Position numbers and translations under genes: made by a program. A stretch of DNA of 64,000 nucleotides, taken from Piscicola geometra. Taxonomy: Eukaryota > Annelida > Clitellata > Hirudinida > Piscicolidae. The stretch is taken from the NCBI GenBank assembly GCA_943735955.1, contig OX030960.1, positions 3,922,233 through 3,986,232 on the forward strand, in the 5' to 3' direction. The notes under the pieces are model-generated. The model made no database searches. It saw nothing but the letters and a program-made list of their open reading frames with translations, and was not told the origin of the DNA. Shown here piece after piece: positions 11,301 to 26,331 of this stretch (position 1 is its first letter; each line of letters opens with the position of its first letter).

Positions 11301-13881
11301 TCTTGTGCCTATTTTTTGAAGCTTTTAATTTCATTAAAAATTGAATTTTGTTTTTGTAAACATTGTTGACATTTTTAAAATGTGAAAAAAAAGCTTATGC
11401 TCATTTTGATCATTTGCAGTTTCGTGCTTAAAGATGTTTTTTCAAACTCTATTTTTAAATTGTCATTAAAAATTTTAGCTTCTAATGGTCATTTTTCAAG
11501 TTTACACTTGATTTTTGAAGTTTTATAAATATTATATTAGATTACAGTTCTATTATACTATTCAATTAAAGTTATTAATATTTTTAAAATGCATAAGGCT
11601 GCAATCTCCTGAAATATGTAAATTTCTCTAATGTATAAAAAAATGTTTTTTTTTATTTAATAGATGTATTAATAAAAGTAAAAATGTGTGGGATGCATGA
11701 TTAGGAACTTGATAAAATTGCTAAAAAGATTTTTATTATTATATAGTGTAAATAGAATAAAAATATTTAATAATTGCTCATTTGATTTGATTCTTTACGC
11801 GTGAATCATGTTTTAGATGACTTTCCTGATATTTAGACCTTAAGCGAAAGACCTGGTTATGAATTTCCATTATAACGTAAATATTATATTCATATAACAA
11901 ATCCAATTAAAATAATTTTCAAGTTTGGCTTCGATTCGAAGTTTTATTCAATTGCGTCGTGGGGCATTGATGTCTTGCAAGTGTCTTATTATTTTCTTTT
12001 GCAAATCTTGCTACCAAACCTACTTTAATAAGATTTTGCTAGTACCTTTTAAATTCTTGCAATGACGTCATGATTCGCTTTACAACCACTTGAAGCCTCA
12101 AAGATCTTTGGGTTAATGCGATTTTGTTTTACTTTTATTGAAAACAAAAACTAACGTTAATTCGGACATTCCGATAACGTGGTTCACACTTTTCAGTTAC
12201 AGATCAATTATCTTTTTAGCCTCGAACATTTTAATTCAAATTAAACCAAATCGTTTTTGAAAATGTAAAAAAATTTTAAGACAGAGTTTTTATTTTATAC
12301 AATTTTGTGTCTCATGCTTGTTACCTCACTTTTTTGATAGATGAATAAAACACAGGAGAAAAGAATTCATTTTGCATGTTTTAAAAACTGATGGCCTAAT
12401 ACAGCCATTATAAGGAAGTAATGTCAGTATAGACTTAATTTTAAAAAATATTTTTAATTTGTTTAATTTAAAAACTAGAAAAAAAGTAGTTAAAACCCCT
12501 TTTTTAATGGGAAAAAAACAAGTAAGTCAATAAAGTTTTCTAATTTCAATTTATTAGCAACTAACATGAAACACCATGTGTTAGGCGCAATTTTGTACCT
12601 CCGATTTTTACTCTTCAAAGCTGTCCAATGACGTGAACTAATAGAATTTTAAATGATAAAATGATGGAAATTTCCGGTCTATCATGCTACTTTGGTGTTT
12701 TGAACTTTTTTTCCTTTTTGGATTTGAAAAAAAAAATTACTGTGATAAAAATGTAATAAAATAGTATATAATTGTTTAAAAACCCAAATAATTGTACTTT
12801 TTTTCCGATAAAACATTGAAAACCTTTTAAATATTTTTTATCCTAAAATGATAACTAAAAAGAAATCAAAAATCTCGTTTGCAAGCTTTTGTTTTTCCGA
12901 ATTGATCCTGAAACGATATGCACCTAAAGCTTCGTAAGCGTTCGTCAATTTAGTTGAAGCGCTGTTCGACGTCTCTGAAATGAAGTTGTATAATTGTCTG
13001 AGTAGATCCGCTTTGTAACGTTTATTTAATAAAAGCTTTATGCTTTTTTTCGAGTATTTGAAATTTTTCCGTTTAACCTGTCTTCAACGTCACCTCAGCC
13101 AAGGTTTATGAGGTATCAACGCCCGAAAACCCAAAAGTATCAGATACGTCTGGTTTAAAAATTCAGCATAAACTAATTAATTTTCAGAAACATTTTAAAG
13201 AAAGTCCTATAAAATTTTAATTTCACATTTATTGATTTAAAATTCAAAATGTCAAATTATTTCTAATAAATTGCTTTGTCCTGCAGGGCTTTAAAATGCT
13301 CACCGCGAAATTTCTCTAGGACAAACTCTACGACTAAATCATTTTTGATATCAGACCGCAAAGAAAATATTTTTAAAGGTTTTTGAATTTTTTAGTACTA
13401 AGGGTACGATTTTTATAATTATTTTCAAAGACTTTTTTGATATTATAACTTACTTTGAAAAAATTTATTCAGATTTTTTTTTAAATAAAAATTATTTTGT
13501 TATATATTCTAATAAATAAGTTACTCGTCATTGTATTTTTCATCTTCTAATCAAAAATTTTTGTTCCTTTTAAAGCTATATCAAGATCAATTTCAGGGAT
13601 AATCTTTGCACCTTGTAATAAACTTGAAAACAATAAAAATAAGTTCCTAAAATTTTATTAAACTTTCTTTTTTTCTGCTTTTTTTTCCCTCTACTTAAAC
13701 GCTTTTGACCACAAATCTTCCGCATCTGTTTCGCAATCATACGTGCGTTTCGCGAGATTTAGTGCATCTTCCCGCTCATTTGTTCCCGTCTAGGCGTATT
13801 TCCTTCATTTTTACGGTGCATCTATCTCTTCTGTATGTGATTTATATGACATCTTTTTCTATCAGCTTAAGACACCAGCTG

Positions 13882-15939
13882 CAGGGGCGCAACCAGCCAA
13901 AAATGCTGGGGGGGCTCAACTTTAGTATGGAAAAAAAAATTATTTACCGCAACTGTTGCGTTTTGCAGCATCAATTTGTATGTTTTCTTGCTGTTTTAAT
14001 ACCGAGTTTTTTTCACATATTTTGTAAACTAAATTTTACATTTTAATTTCATGAATTAAATTTCAATTTTTTTCATTTTATTATTTATAATCTTTTATTT
14101 TCTGTTCGCATTTAAAATTTCTCAAAACAATCTTTCCTCGCTTAGATAATGTTTCAATTTTAGTATTTTTATACAAATTTAGTCTTAATTTCAAGGTGAA
14201 AAGATAGTTAAAACTTGAATTAATTTTTTTTATCTTCAAAATAACTTGTAAAACGTTTTCAATGCTTTTAAAAATCAATGGGGCGTTTTCGCAACTTTGA
14301 CGAAATATGATTTCATATGATTTTTAATAAGCCTAGTCATTCATTACAATAGTTATTATGAAAATAATAAAATTATTATTTTAATGTTAATGTATTATGA
14401 AATTTATAAAATTATAATTAAAAGTTGAATTTTGAAGATAAATGTTAATTTTTATATTTAGACAATTTTTTTAAAATCGCAAATGCTTCACACTTGAAGC
14501 TTTTATTGAAGAAAATATAATTTTTAACCTCTCATAGGTTGATTATAAAATTAAAATAAAGATAACATTCGTCGTCAATGTCGTCTTTGAAACAGCACGA
14601 CAGTTTGAGTGCTGTTGTAATTCACGTTAAATAATTTGCTTTGTTGTAATAAAAATAATATTTATTATTATTATTATAACTAATAAAATAATTAGAAGTC
14701 ATAATTTTATCGAACTATTTGCAATTGAAATTTATTTCTGTTTTGATAAATTTGGTTTGAACCAATTTATTTATGATTTCTTACTGCACACTGTCACACT
14801 TTCCGCTCACGCTGCGTTTTCGCAACATTTTGCCCCATTAAAACTTATGAAATAATTGTTTTCAATTTTGCTTGAGTTGTTATTATAACCATTTAATGCA
14901 AGTCTAGATGTAAAATTCATGTTAACTTTTTTTTCGGTTAGCGGCGGTAAATGGCCTAAATAAAAACTATCAATTATAATTGATAAAGAATTTAGATAGT
15001 TTATTAATGATACAAAAGAAAAACTACAAACTAAGTTGCATAGTATTCTTAGAGTTACGTTATCATTTTTAAACTAAGGTAAAAAGTAAAAAGATAGGTT
15101 TGATATGAGATCCTAAACAGTCTATAATTTTTGTTAAAATATTCAGTTTCAACTAAATTTTGATGTGTTCTCAGTTACAAAATAATTTTTCGATCATATT
15201 GTGAAAATCTTTTCACCATTTCATTTACTGGAAGAAGTGAAGTAGCGGTTTTGGTTGCAGATATTTTCAAACAAGCTTGGCAAACGACGAGCAGACACAG
15301 TCGTCCTAAGATGAATTTTAATAAGCCGAAATTTAGAAAATGCTCTTTCTGCATCTTATGAAGTAACTGGCAAAGTCAGAGCAACATCGAGCATATAGTG
15401 CAACTTGGGCTGAAGGCTTGTGGCTCAAAAGAGTTCTTGCAGTTTGATACATGAAATAAGATCAGACTGATCCACACGTAAACTTGATGTGTTGATGTGA
15501 TTTTGAGCTGTCTTTGCACAGTTTCAGCATCCTTTCCATGAAGGTTGGATAATTCTAAATGCTCGATAGTTATTTTGTCTAACTGCGTTATTCTTTATAT
15601 ACTGTGTCATGGCTGAAAAAATTTACATATGAAAAGTGTAAAGATTTAAAAGTGTAGTTAAGGTCTAGTGGTGCACTATTTCTTCTCAGAATTTGTGACA
15701 TGTTAGTGTTATTTTGGTGGTATCTCTATGTTCTGTGTTGATATATGAAATGTTTTGTGAGATAAAGACCCGATGGCCATCCAGAGAAATTATCATTGTC
15801 CTATGGCATATTGAAAAATTGATTACCCTCCCCCCCTTCCACCAAAAAAACTAATCGATTTTCGAAAAATTGTGAGACCTTTCGAAAAGGTCTGGGGGGG
15901 GCTTGAGCCCCCCCCAGTCCCCCCCTGGTTGCGCCACTG
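13882..15939. mobile_element. Complete decayed hAT DNA transposon with intact target-site duplication
   Basis: The element is 2,058 bp. The left end reads CAGGGGCGCAACCAG and the reverse complement of the right end reads CAGTGGCGCAACCAG, so the terminal inverted repeats match 14 of 15. It is flanked by the perfect 8-bp duplication ACCAGCTG (13874-13881 and 15940-15947), the size made by hAT transposases. Both ends carry G- or C-rich tracts followed by a shared ctcaa motif. The interior holds a broken minus-strand transposase C-terminus. Confidence 0.9.
15221..15392 (-). pseudogene. hAT transposase C-terminal dimerisation domain, broken
   Basis: The minus-strand frame reads LDVALTLPVTS, a stop codon, then DAERAFSKFRLIKIHLRTTV and SARRLPSLF. 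This is the conserved hATC block (usually ...LPVT.ASAERSFSKL..IK..LR) of ZMYM/ZBED-like hAT transposases. The in-frame stop and the unreadable sequence upstream show that it is dead. It lies inside the hAT element bounded by the ACCAGCTG duplication. Confidence 0.85.
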
Positions 15940-18900
15940 ACCAGCTGCATCTTTAAGCTCTAGCACTCCCAAGGCAAGATTCTTGACTTTGTTTTAATGT
16001 TCAAACAATTATTTTTAATAATTTTTTTATTTAACGATTATATATATCATATCATGAACAGACGTTCATGTCTGAAAAGTTTTTTTTGAAAATAAACTTT
16101 GATTAAACATCTAACTTATATTTTTTTCCAATGTATTTTTAAAAATTTGTTTCCCAATTTTTAAAGTCAATTTCTTTTCGATCAATTTGTGAAAAAAAAT
16201 TTAAACATTGTTTAATTGAAGAGCATAGCAGGAAAATTTACGTTTATATTCTTTCTAGGCTCAAAGCCTCTTAATGATGCTGGACTCCAGTCATCAATCT
16301 AAAGCAGCTTCACCAATATTATATTCATTACTATCCTTTTGCTTTACATCTTGAAGACAAATGGTACAAAAACTTACTAAAAATATATTTTCAGATTACT
16401 AATCCAAAATGAATTTGTGTTTTTGCTCTTGAATTTTTAGATTAATCGTTCTCTGAGGAGTTTTTGAAAAAGGTTTCTAATGTAGAAATTACTTATTTAA
16501 CTTTCAATTTTGCAAGGCAATAAGATAAAAGTTTGACAATGTTAAAAATATGGGATATTTTTATAAATTTGAAAGAAAAATACTAAAATGTTCAAAGTTA
16601 TAACAGTTTTTAGTTTTCAAATTTTAAAGTCTAAAGCTTTTGACAAAAAACAAATGTTCTTATGTCTCTGAGATACTTAACAATGATTTGGGTTGAAACT
16701 GGCTGGAGTGACTTTTTGTTACATTTTGCTTTCAAATTCTTATTATTTGGACAGAGTTGGCATGAAAAAGTCTTCAAATTCGTAGTTTGACAATATCATT
16801 TATATTTTATCTATAAAATGCGATACACCCTTGACAAAAGTTCAAACAGAAACAAATCTGATTTACCATTCAAAATTTATCTTGAGAATAGTGAACACTA
16901 AATTTTTAGGTTTTAAAGATGATCAACTCTGAGTATTTAGATTGTTGGTTATTTGGAAATGGATTGAATTGTTGAGTGAATTTTGGATTGATTATAGTTA
17001 TATTATAGTGATTATAGTTAGTTTTAGATGGATCACTCTAATTTTGTTCCTCTTTTTATTGAATTAGATAAGTAAATGTTTATTTTGTAAATGTAAAACT
17101 AAGCTGATTTTTTTTCTGTTTAATTTAAATAGATAAAAATTGGGCCATCATCTTTACAAAATTACAAAAGCATAATGATGATTTTGGACTATATTTTATA
17201 CTTTAATTAATTTTTAATATTTACATTTGTTTAGTACTAGGCGTAAAATTTTAAAAAATCTCTGATTTTACATAAAAACTGTGAAAAAGATGTGCATATG
17301 ACTTAAAAAACAAATTCATAACGCCTAAATAGAAAACTTTGATGAACTTTCATTGAAAATTATTGATTATAGAAAAAAATAATTAATATGTTTGAAAAAG
17401 TTCACTTACGACCAGAATTTTAGTTTTCTAATATGCCTAATATGAATATTATTTTTTTATAAATCTGAAATTGTTTTTGTTTTTTCAATAAAAAGTCATC
17501 TAGTGATAGTACATCATTGAAGAATTATCCAGTGTGAAGCACCCATGAGTCGAATGAATAATCAAACCGTGTTATTTATTTTTACCCTTTTAAAATTCTT
17601 AAATATGAAAGTTTCATCATAAAAGATCGAAAAGTAGTTAAATATAAATTTGATATCCATATTGCACCAATGGTGTGTCCAATGCCATTATGACTTTATA
17701 TCCGTTATCAAATTAAACAAAAAATATTAATTTGATATCTAAGAAATTAGAAATTTATCAGATAAAGTTTTGAACATGTTTTAATTTACTGGGTATAGTT
17801 AGGAAATTTGGTTTAAGGTGAAAGTATGGTTAATTTTAATAATAATAGTAAAAAATTAACTTAAAAATACATTTCAATGGTTTTAAATTCAATGTTTCTT
17901 AATGAATGTGAATAAATTTGAACTGGCGATCCCATATTGTATAAAAAAATTAAGTTTTCTAAAATTCTTGAGTGAATCTGTTTTCAAGTTCTACCATAAA
18001 TATGGCCATCAAATTACAAGTATTGTCAAAGAAGGTAGTTTTTAAAGATGAGTAGTGGCCTAGCAAGAACGTTAGAACTATTATTTGGATCCTATTGTTC
18101 ACCCTTTGAAAAATTCAGTTAGAACGTTAAAACAAAATTCAATGATAATGAAAAAATGAACTCAAAATTTTGAACTCTATCGGATCTTGAATGATTAAAT
18201 AACAAATACAATTCAAAACTTTCAAAATTTTATAAAATATCTTCTTATATCTTATATATTCTATATATTATAAAAATATCTTTCAGTCTCTTCGAGTGAA
18301 AATTAATCCAGAAGATTATTAAGAGTCTTTTTTCGAACTTAATTCTAATCCGTGGATTTTAAAAAATTAATTAAACTTTTGTAAGTTTAATTCATCAAAT
18401 AGCTTATTGAAAATTAGTTTATTTTAATATTAAATTAAGTAATTACATTTATTCAATGTTTAAATTTTAATTGATTGAATAAAAATGTATATAATAATAT
18501 TTCTGAGTTACATACCTGAAACTATTTTAATCAATTAAGTTGTTAACTTAATACATTATAGTTATTTCATTAATAATATCAGCTATAAATTCCCAAAAAC
18601 ATTTGCTGAATGTTTCAAATAAAATGTACACTGCCTTACTATGAAATTCTATAATGTTTAAAACAGTTTTAGACGTGACAGAGTTACTATTAAACTACTT
18701 TACAAACTTTCCGACAGATTTCCACACGTTTCAAAATTCTTCTCAAGTAAACAATTCACGATGTGGATCATTCAGAAGTTCCAGACGTCTTTAAACATAA
18801 ACTCTCAGTATCCTTGTTTGATAATATGAACTTTTCCTAAGAAACATTCAGTAAGATTAATAACTTTCCGTCGTAGCAAAAAACTGTGTTTTTTCATCTC

Positions 18901-21900
18901 TAAAGTATTTTTCCGTCAATCCGGCTCTATAAGGTACCGAGATTTAAGTATAAAGTGATAAGTGTATAAGTGAGTGAATATGTATTATATATTGTATTTA
19001 AGACTGTAAAATAGATGTATACTATATATAAGAAAACAATTTTTATAAATTAACAATTTCATACCAAGGCTTGATGAACTTTCAACACATATCCAAAAAA
19101 GTAAAAAAAGCTTGTAACGTGGTTGTAAATAACACGAAACAATTTTATTGCCCAAAATGTCAAACCATTTGGTTGATATTTGTTCACATAAAAACAAAAA
19201 AATAATAATGACTGAAATCTAATTGAAATTTCATAGTAACGATACGTGAAAGATATAATTTATTTGTAAAAAATAATTATTTCAAAATAAGCGACAAAAA
19301 AATAAACTGACTTCAGATGTGACTAAAAATGCTTGTGAGACTGTATGGCACGGAAAATAAGAAAGTCAGTGCACGAAGCATGGAGGAATAAAGAAACGTC
19401 AAACGTTACACTAAATAACTTAGATTTTATTTTCAAGCAAATTGTAATGAACGAGCGTTGTGGTGCGTCTGTCTCAAGTAGACATGAAGAGAAGATGTGG
19501 TTGTGTCCTGTTGGTTGAGTTGTAGTCTTGTGTTTTAATTTATTATCAAAAGGTTAAAGTGCAGTATGAAAATGAATCAGAATGAAATAGCAGTGTTTCA
19601 ATGTGGTGGTGTGACCTGATGAACTGGTGGGCAGATTGAAAACTCAGTTTCTTTGGACTCGTTCGTTGGACGATTTAGCGAGCGCCGATAGAGGCATTAA
19701 TTATAGAGCCGTGGATTTAGGGGTTCAATTGTCTGTAACTTAAAAATTCCAATAAGAATATAATTAATAATCTTTTCATAAAAAAATATTTATTTTCCTA
19801 TTCTTAAATTTTGAAACGTTCAACATTTTTATACAACAAAGATTTCTATTTCTTTCCAGCCCTTTAATGCTATTTTTGTGTTTTTATAAGTAAACAATCC
19901 ATCTCACTTCAAATTGCATTGAATCGATTCTATTATTTTTTATTACACATTTATGATCGAATAAACATAAAGAGTGTTTATAAAAGAAAAACAATGCTGC
20001 ATCTAAACCACATTTTTGAAAAGAAAGAATTATATAATTTCAGTCTACTGTATCTTATCGAATAATTAAGAATTAATTCAATAAGATTTATTTATGTGAA
20101 ATATTTAAACTGTAGCTATAGCTTTAAATCAATGAAATTATTATTTAAACTGTGTGTTTTTGAAGTTTTTTCATAAAATCCTAATGTCATTTATGATTGC
20201 AAGAAAAGCTCATGAATGTTTGGCCACTACAGTCCCAACGTCTGAAAAGCACGTTCAGGTTTATCTTCTATGAAGTTTTTAATCCATCTAGTGTCCTCTT
20301 TGAAAAATCTTTTTTTGAACTTTTTATTTTATTTGGGTTGATGACATGGTTAATTATTATTATGTTAAAAATGTATAAATAAAATACAACATATGGAAAT
20401 GTATAAGTTTTTATACTTGTGGAACTTTTATACGTTTTTAAAGTTTTTTTATAAATATTTATTTTTACAAATTTAATAATGTCTTTTAAAACATATCAAA
20501 AACTCTAATTTATAGTACTTTTTATAATTTTTTAAAATTAAAATATGTTAATTAACATCGGTTTCATGTTTCATATTCAAATATTGTCGCGTACATCATT
20601 TTAGATTTTTCTAAGAAACGAAAAACTCAGAAATCCAAGAAGAATAAAACTTTAAACAGAAGTGAAAAAAAAACTTTAATAAAAGTGAAAGAAAAACAAT
20701 AATTTAGATGGAAAAGTCAAGTTTCATATTCAATAACGAATTGTGACTGAGGATCTCGTTAGTGAAGACATCCAGGTTTTTATTTACGCTTTGTAACTCC
20801 CAAAGAAGGGAATGTTAATGAAAAGCCAGCTATATTTCTTCTTTAAACATAATTTATGGATATATTAATCCCAAGAAAGTTGATTTAAACAAAAATATAG
20901 ACTCAGATGCTTTTAATAAAATGTTTTTGTTCAAATATTGAAAAACATTTCAAATGTCTAAAAAGCAAATGACAAAGTTTCTTCAACGCTCGATTGTCTG
21001 AATTACGGAGGCAGGGAAACAGCTAAAAAGATTTATAGAATCACTAAAAGTTTTTTCAAACCAAATTTTAGATTTTTATCCGTTAAGTATATAGCAATGA
21101 AATAAATAGCCAAGACTTTTTTGTTTTTTTACTTTTATTGCTCTAGCTTTTAAATAAGTAGTTTGGTTCTTTTAAATGTATGTTCAGCCTTTATATAATA
21201 TTTTACCGATATATTGTCCAAAACAAGTTATATAACTTCATATTCAAAATCTAATACGTAAAATAATTTTTAGATGTTCATCATCAAACATAATACAAGC
21301 TAGAAAAGGTAACAAGAAAACTCTGAAAATATAAATTAAGTAGAATTCAATATGCTTCCAATTAAACACTTTGAAGACTAAAATACGTGCTTCACATATT
21401 TAAGTTTGCACAACTGTTTGATGCACAGACAATCTTGATATATCAAAGCAAGACCTAGGCTTTAAAAAAGAGAGAAGCAAAACTTTTGAATTATCAAGCC
21501 TTCATTAATCAACCAAAAAAGTATTTTTATTTGCGCTGAAAAGTCTCGAATTATCAGCATTCGTATCAAATTGCGGCTTCAACTCGTATTTATGAGGCTT
21601 TGGTGTTTGCCGACGAATGCATTGTGGCTTAGTGGTGTGGAAAATTAAAAGAACGCCCGAGAGTTTTCAGCTTCAGTAGGTGCAGCAAGGTGCTTCTAAT
21701 TGCTTTCGCTTGTCAAAACCGATGAGGGTCCATCTCTATATTGATTTTTTACCAGTTTTAATTAGGTTCTTTTCTTGAATGTAAAATAATTAATGAGTTT
21801 ATTCAGAATTACAACTTTTTATCGAATAGGAACTTTTAAATAATCAATTGTTTTAAAAATGTATGCGAAGAAACTAAGTAAAAGTGTGAAAACTTACGCC

Positions 21901-22646
21901 ATTCTTTCAGTATTTATTCGTTTTTTTATTAAATTTTTTCCATGATTTATAACACAAGTGAGATTTTAAAATATATGGAAAACATCTAAAATATTTGATG
22001 GGCTTGTGAAATGCTGTTTGTAATAGTAGTTAATCAATGTATTTTCAGTTTCGCGGTTTGATATGTTAAATAAAAAATTATCAATTTTTTAAAAGTTTAA
22101 ATATATAAAAAAATGTAATTTAAATAATCTGAAAATATATAATTGAAATAATGAAAAGTTTATGAGATTTGAAAGATAAAAAGAAACCAAATAAAATGTT
22201 TAAATTTTTTTTGAATTAAGAATAAAACATTAAGATAGAAAAAATCGATATATAACAATAAAAAAACAGAAGAGCTTCCAAAGACACCTTGTCTAACAAT
22301 AGAACAGTAAAGCATCGGAAATTTATGACTTTCCAGAATATAAAAGATTCTTGATGATGAAGAGAAGAAGAGAATGAGGATAATAAGATATGATAATGAT
22401 GATGATAATGCTGATGTTGATGATGATGAAGCTATGTGATTTGTAGCCTATTGTCTGGTCGTAGTACTACTTAGTAGTTTTTTGGGAAGTTGTAATTATT
22501 ATTTTTTAAATCAACATTTTTATAGAAGTTTTATTTTTAAAAAGAACTTTTTGGATTTAATTTAATGCATGATAGTGCTCAACTTCCTATATTAACAACG
22601 TTTTCTATGCTTTTTTTAGCTGTAAATTGAAAAAAAAATAGTTATT

Positions 22647-22808
22647 TAAATTTTAAGAAAACATTTGATATCTCTAAATTTTTAGTACTTTTTTTAAAAT
22701 TAGTATTTATCATCTTTTTTATTCATTAAATTCTAAGAAAACATTTGATATCTCTAAATTTTTAGTAAATTTTAAAAAATGAGTATTTATCATCTTTTTT
22801 ATTCATTC
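22647..22808. repeat. Tandem duplication, 80-bp unit, two copies
   Basis: The sequence around 22661 (acatttgatatctctaaatt) recurs at 22741, and the flanks including tagtatttatcatctttttt also repeat. The two copies differ by few bases, so the duplication is recent. Confidence 0.8.
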
Positions 22809-23590
22809 AAATTTCTTTCTTTTAAATTACTCCATTCCATCTTTTGATTGTTATTTTAATTTCTGTGTTTTCTCATGTATATTTTTTTTTCTGTTTTTAT
22901 ATAGTTATCTATTCAAAAAAATTTAATTACTTTTTTTATTTAAAAAATTTCAACTTTTTAAATTTAAATTTTATATAATATTTGTTAATTCATTCTGTTT
23001 TATCTAATAAAGTTCTTGTTTATAAATACAGGTAATTATTTCTTTGCAAATCTTATTACTATCATTATTCTGGTACTAAAAGTACTGAAGTCATCGAAGT
23101 TATTATCCCGAAAAATGTCATCCTATTTATTTTTATATTTTTGTTTTTTATTCTCTTTTATTATTCTACATAATTAATTTGCATAGCACGCAACATTAGA
23201 GCTGGGGTGGCACGCTTCTTGATCCGTGAATGCTTTCTTGCGGTTTGTTCATTTGCTTAGTATTGTTAGTATATTAAACATTTTTTGCTACTTCTACCTA
23301 TTTCTTTAATTAATATTGCAACTACCAGAATATATTCGTTAATAGCAATGTTATTCGTATCCTCATTAGAATTTTTAATATGTCCTTTAGTTAACATAAT
23401 ATTTTAAAAACATTTATTTTAATTTTAAACATGTGTATACTATTTTCGCATAAATAATGAGTTTTTTTCCTGAAAAAATATTAATGTGTTTAATTTAAAG
23501 TTTTATTATAATTATAAATATTGTTGAATTTTTTAATAATGGCTTGTCTTTTAATATTAAATTTCTTATTTTATGATTTTAAAAAATTCA

Positions 23591-23644
23591 AAATTAGGGA
23601 TGACAATGGGTTCAAAATTCAAAACCAGTTGTCATCCTTAATTT
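23591..23644. repeat. Short hairpin with 20-bp arms
   Basis: aaattagggatgacaatggg (23591-23610) pairs with the reverse complement of 23625-23644, with about 17 of 20 positions matching. The loop is 14 bases. Function unknown. Confidence 0.55.
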
Positions 23645-26270
23645 AAAGTTATGCTCTTTATATTTCTCAAGCATGAATTATAGGCGTTGAAAATTTAATT
23701 CAATTAATCTTTTCCTATATCCATTCCCTTTATAAAAAAAATAAAATTTTAAATTCAGCAAAGGAATAACTTAAATGTTTGATGTTCGGCCATGGTGGAA
23801 TTTTCATGAAGAATTAGAACATTTTTACTTTATTTTTGAAGCTTCTATATGTATAAAATATTTTGCTCTGACTTTTTATTCATTCATTTATTTAAAAGAG
23901 AAAAAAATAATTTTGGTTTTTAATGTTTATGTTCCGTCTGATTTTGAAATGTAATCTTTGTTTTAGTGATAAATAAGAATTAATATTGAAAATAATTTGT
24001 GTTATCTTTTAAATACCTTTCTTTTTCAATATGAAGATTATAGATGTCAAGATTGTGCACTTTAAAGAATTCTCAGAGTTTGCAATCAAAGTTCTAAATT
24101 TGAGAAAACTCTAAATTAGGACGGAAAAAACTTAATATTATATTCTTAAGAAATTAATGTAAAGGGAGTGTTTATTGGAATATGTTTTTGCACAGCCTTT
24201 TTAATTGTTTCCATCTTTTCATTAAAATAAGTATTACTAATATAAAAGTTAAAAATACTTTCGGTGAATTTAGCGGTGCAAGAGTAGCGGAAATTAAAAC
24301 TTCAGCAAAGGTGGAATAAAATTTCGCTTTGAAATGTCGCCGACTGGAAAATAGTATGTGAATGCCTGTGGCTTCTTTCCCTTTATTTTGTTCATTTGAA
24401 ATTCCAATAATGTATTTTAAACTTTATTCATAAAATGCGGGTTTTTATATTGTTTCACTTGTAAGTGTTATTATGGTATACGGGCTTTTTGGTTTTTATA
24501 TGTTTTCGAAATCCACTTCTCTAAAGCAGTGTGTTGTGCGAATTTTTTACATTTGTTCAAAACCTTTTTCTTATTCATGACAAATGTGTTTATTTGCTCA
24601 TTCCTTTCACGCTTATGGTCTCACGTCCCTAATGCATTTTGTTAAATGATCCAGAATTAGTTTTACACTAAATTTTAACTGTTTTAAAAGCGAAAAGCAA
24701 TAAAACAATATTTTTTTTATTGCTTAAAATTTGCTTTAAATAACTTTTTCATTAGTTATTATTTTTTAAATGAAATTTTAATGTTTTTTCATTCTTTTTG
24801 TTATCATAAAAGAATCAAAAAAAGAGAAACTCAAGAATTTGAAGTGTCTGGTAATGAATTTTTGAAAAGTTCCAGCACACTTATTAAGCCCAAGTTTTTA
24901 AAGAATGTTTAACTTCAAATAGTTGAAAAAAAATAAAGACATATTTTGATTCATTTAATGATTGAAAAATTAAAATTCAACACTTTCTCTAAGAAAAAAA
25001 ACTTGTTCATCTGTTTGTTTTTTTCGAGCAAAGAAAGAAACTCTAACCTGATGTTCTAATGATTAGCCTCACAACATCTCTTTTATAATTACGATATCAA
25101 GAGATTTTCCAATACTATTGATTTTGGCAAAACCTTAAACAAATTAAGTTTTTTTTTCGGTCATGATTTACCCATAGTAATCAATTTTGTGCAATTTATT
25201 TTTTACGTCTTATAATTATATGGTGAAAAAACAAATAGTATTACACAAAGAACTTATGTTTTTTCAATAAGGAAAATTCTCAAGTTATAAATCAATACTT
25301 TATTATATCAAGATTCTTAAACATGAAAAAACCAATTTTTTATGTCTGATTATTTCACTAATTTGCCGTAAATAAAGCATCATCAGACAAAATAAAATGA
25401 TATAATCTCTTTATTCCCTTTCTGCTTAAATGTGTTTGATGTTTGAATGCCCCACAACAGAATCGTCTGCGAAGGTTTTTCATTCCCATGTAGGCAATCC
25501 ATCCAGGCATGAACGAAGTCCATCATTATTCCAATTAAACGCTTCTCTTGAATAATGTATTCCAGAAGAGATTTCTTGATTATAAATAGCTTTTTAGCTA
25601 GGATTTTGATAAATACATTAAATAAGATTACTTAATTTTTTTTTAAATATTAAAATATTTTAACGCAATAAATGGTAGCTGTGGTAATAATGTTTGAGTG
25701 ATCGTTTTTCACCCGCACCACATCAATGAAGCCGTGAAACAAATTTTGTGATCTCCATTTGTACAAAGCATTCGTTTAAGATCGTAATACTGGACAAAAA
25801 AAACGAAGAAAAACTTATATTTAATTTTATTCTTTACTTTGTATTCAATGTTTTACATTTTATAACTTTTAAAATATTTTTCCAATTTTTTTGAGTTTTG
25901 GAAATTATTAAAAATTCAATTTAAAATCTTTTTCACTTAAAACCCCGAAAGACAATCATATTTCCTCATTATAAATTGTAACCTTTTTTAAAGCTTCGAG
26001 TATTTTACCACATAGTTTTAAACAATGGTTAAAAGATGTAATTTTAATACTCGGCGGCAATAAGCTTCAAGACTGTCCAAGCTCAACATTGTATAACTGA
26101 GGCTAAAAATGTGAAAATAAAGTTTTAATAAATAACAACATATCAACGCCCACAATGTCAATTATTTTTTGCAAAGTTTTTTAAAGGCTCAAGACTACAG
26201 ATCAGTTTGCATTAAAAGTCTTAAGAAAAATAGATATCTAAATAAATTGAGCTAATTTATTTTTTTTAAA

Positions 26271-26331
26271 ACGTATAGACTATACGCCGTATAGTTATTA
26301 AACTATACCGTATAGTATAGTTTAATAACAT
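26271..26331. repeat. Clustered palindromes of TATAC/GTATA
   Basis: Near-palindromes ctatacgccgtatag and actataccgtatagt sit next to each other, separated by tattaa. The whole can fold in more than one way. It lies just upstream of the LINE fragment. Function unknown. Confidence 0.5.

Larger units (their letters stand above)
3359..13881. other. AT-rich non-genic stretch
   Basis: Upstream of the protocadherin exon. I found no exon with a recognisable protein on either strand. It holds the assembly gap, a hairpin near 5306-5395 and homopolymer/AT-rich DNA. It may contain untranslated exons or the promoter of the minus-strand gene, which I cannot place. Open frames at 7201-7419 and 9665-9940 show no family motif. 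Confidence 0.5.
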
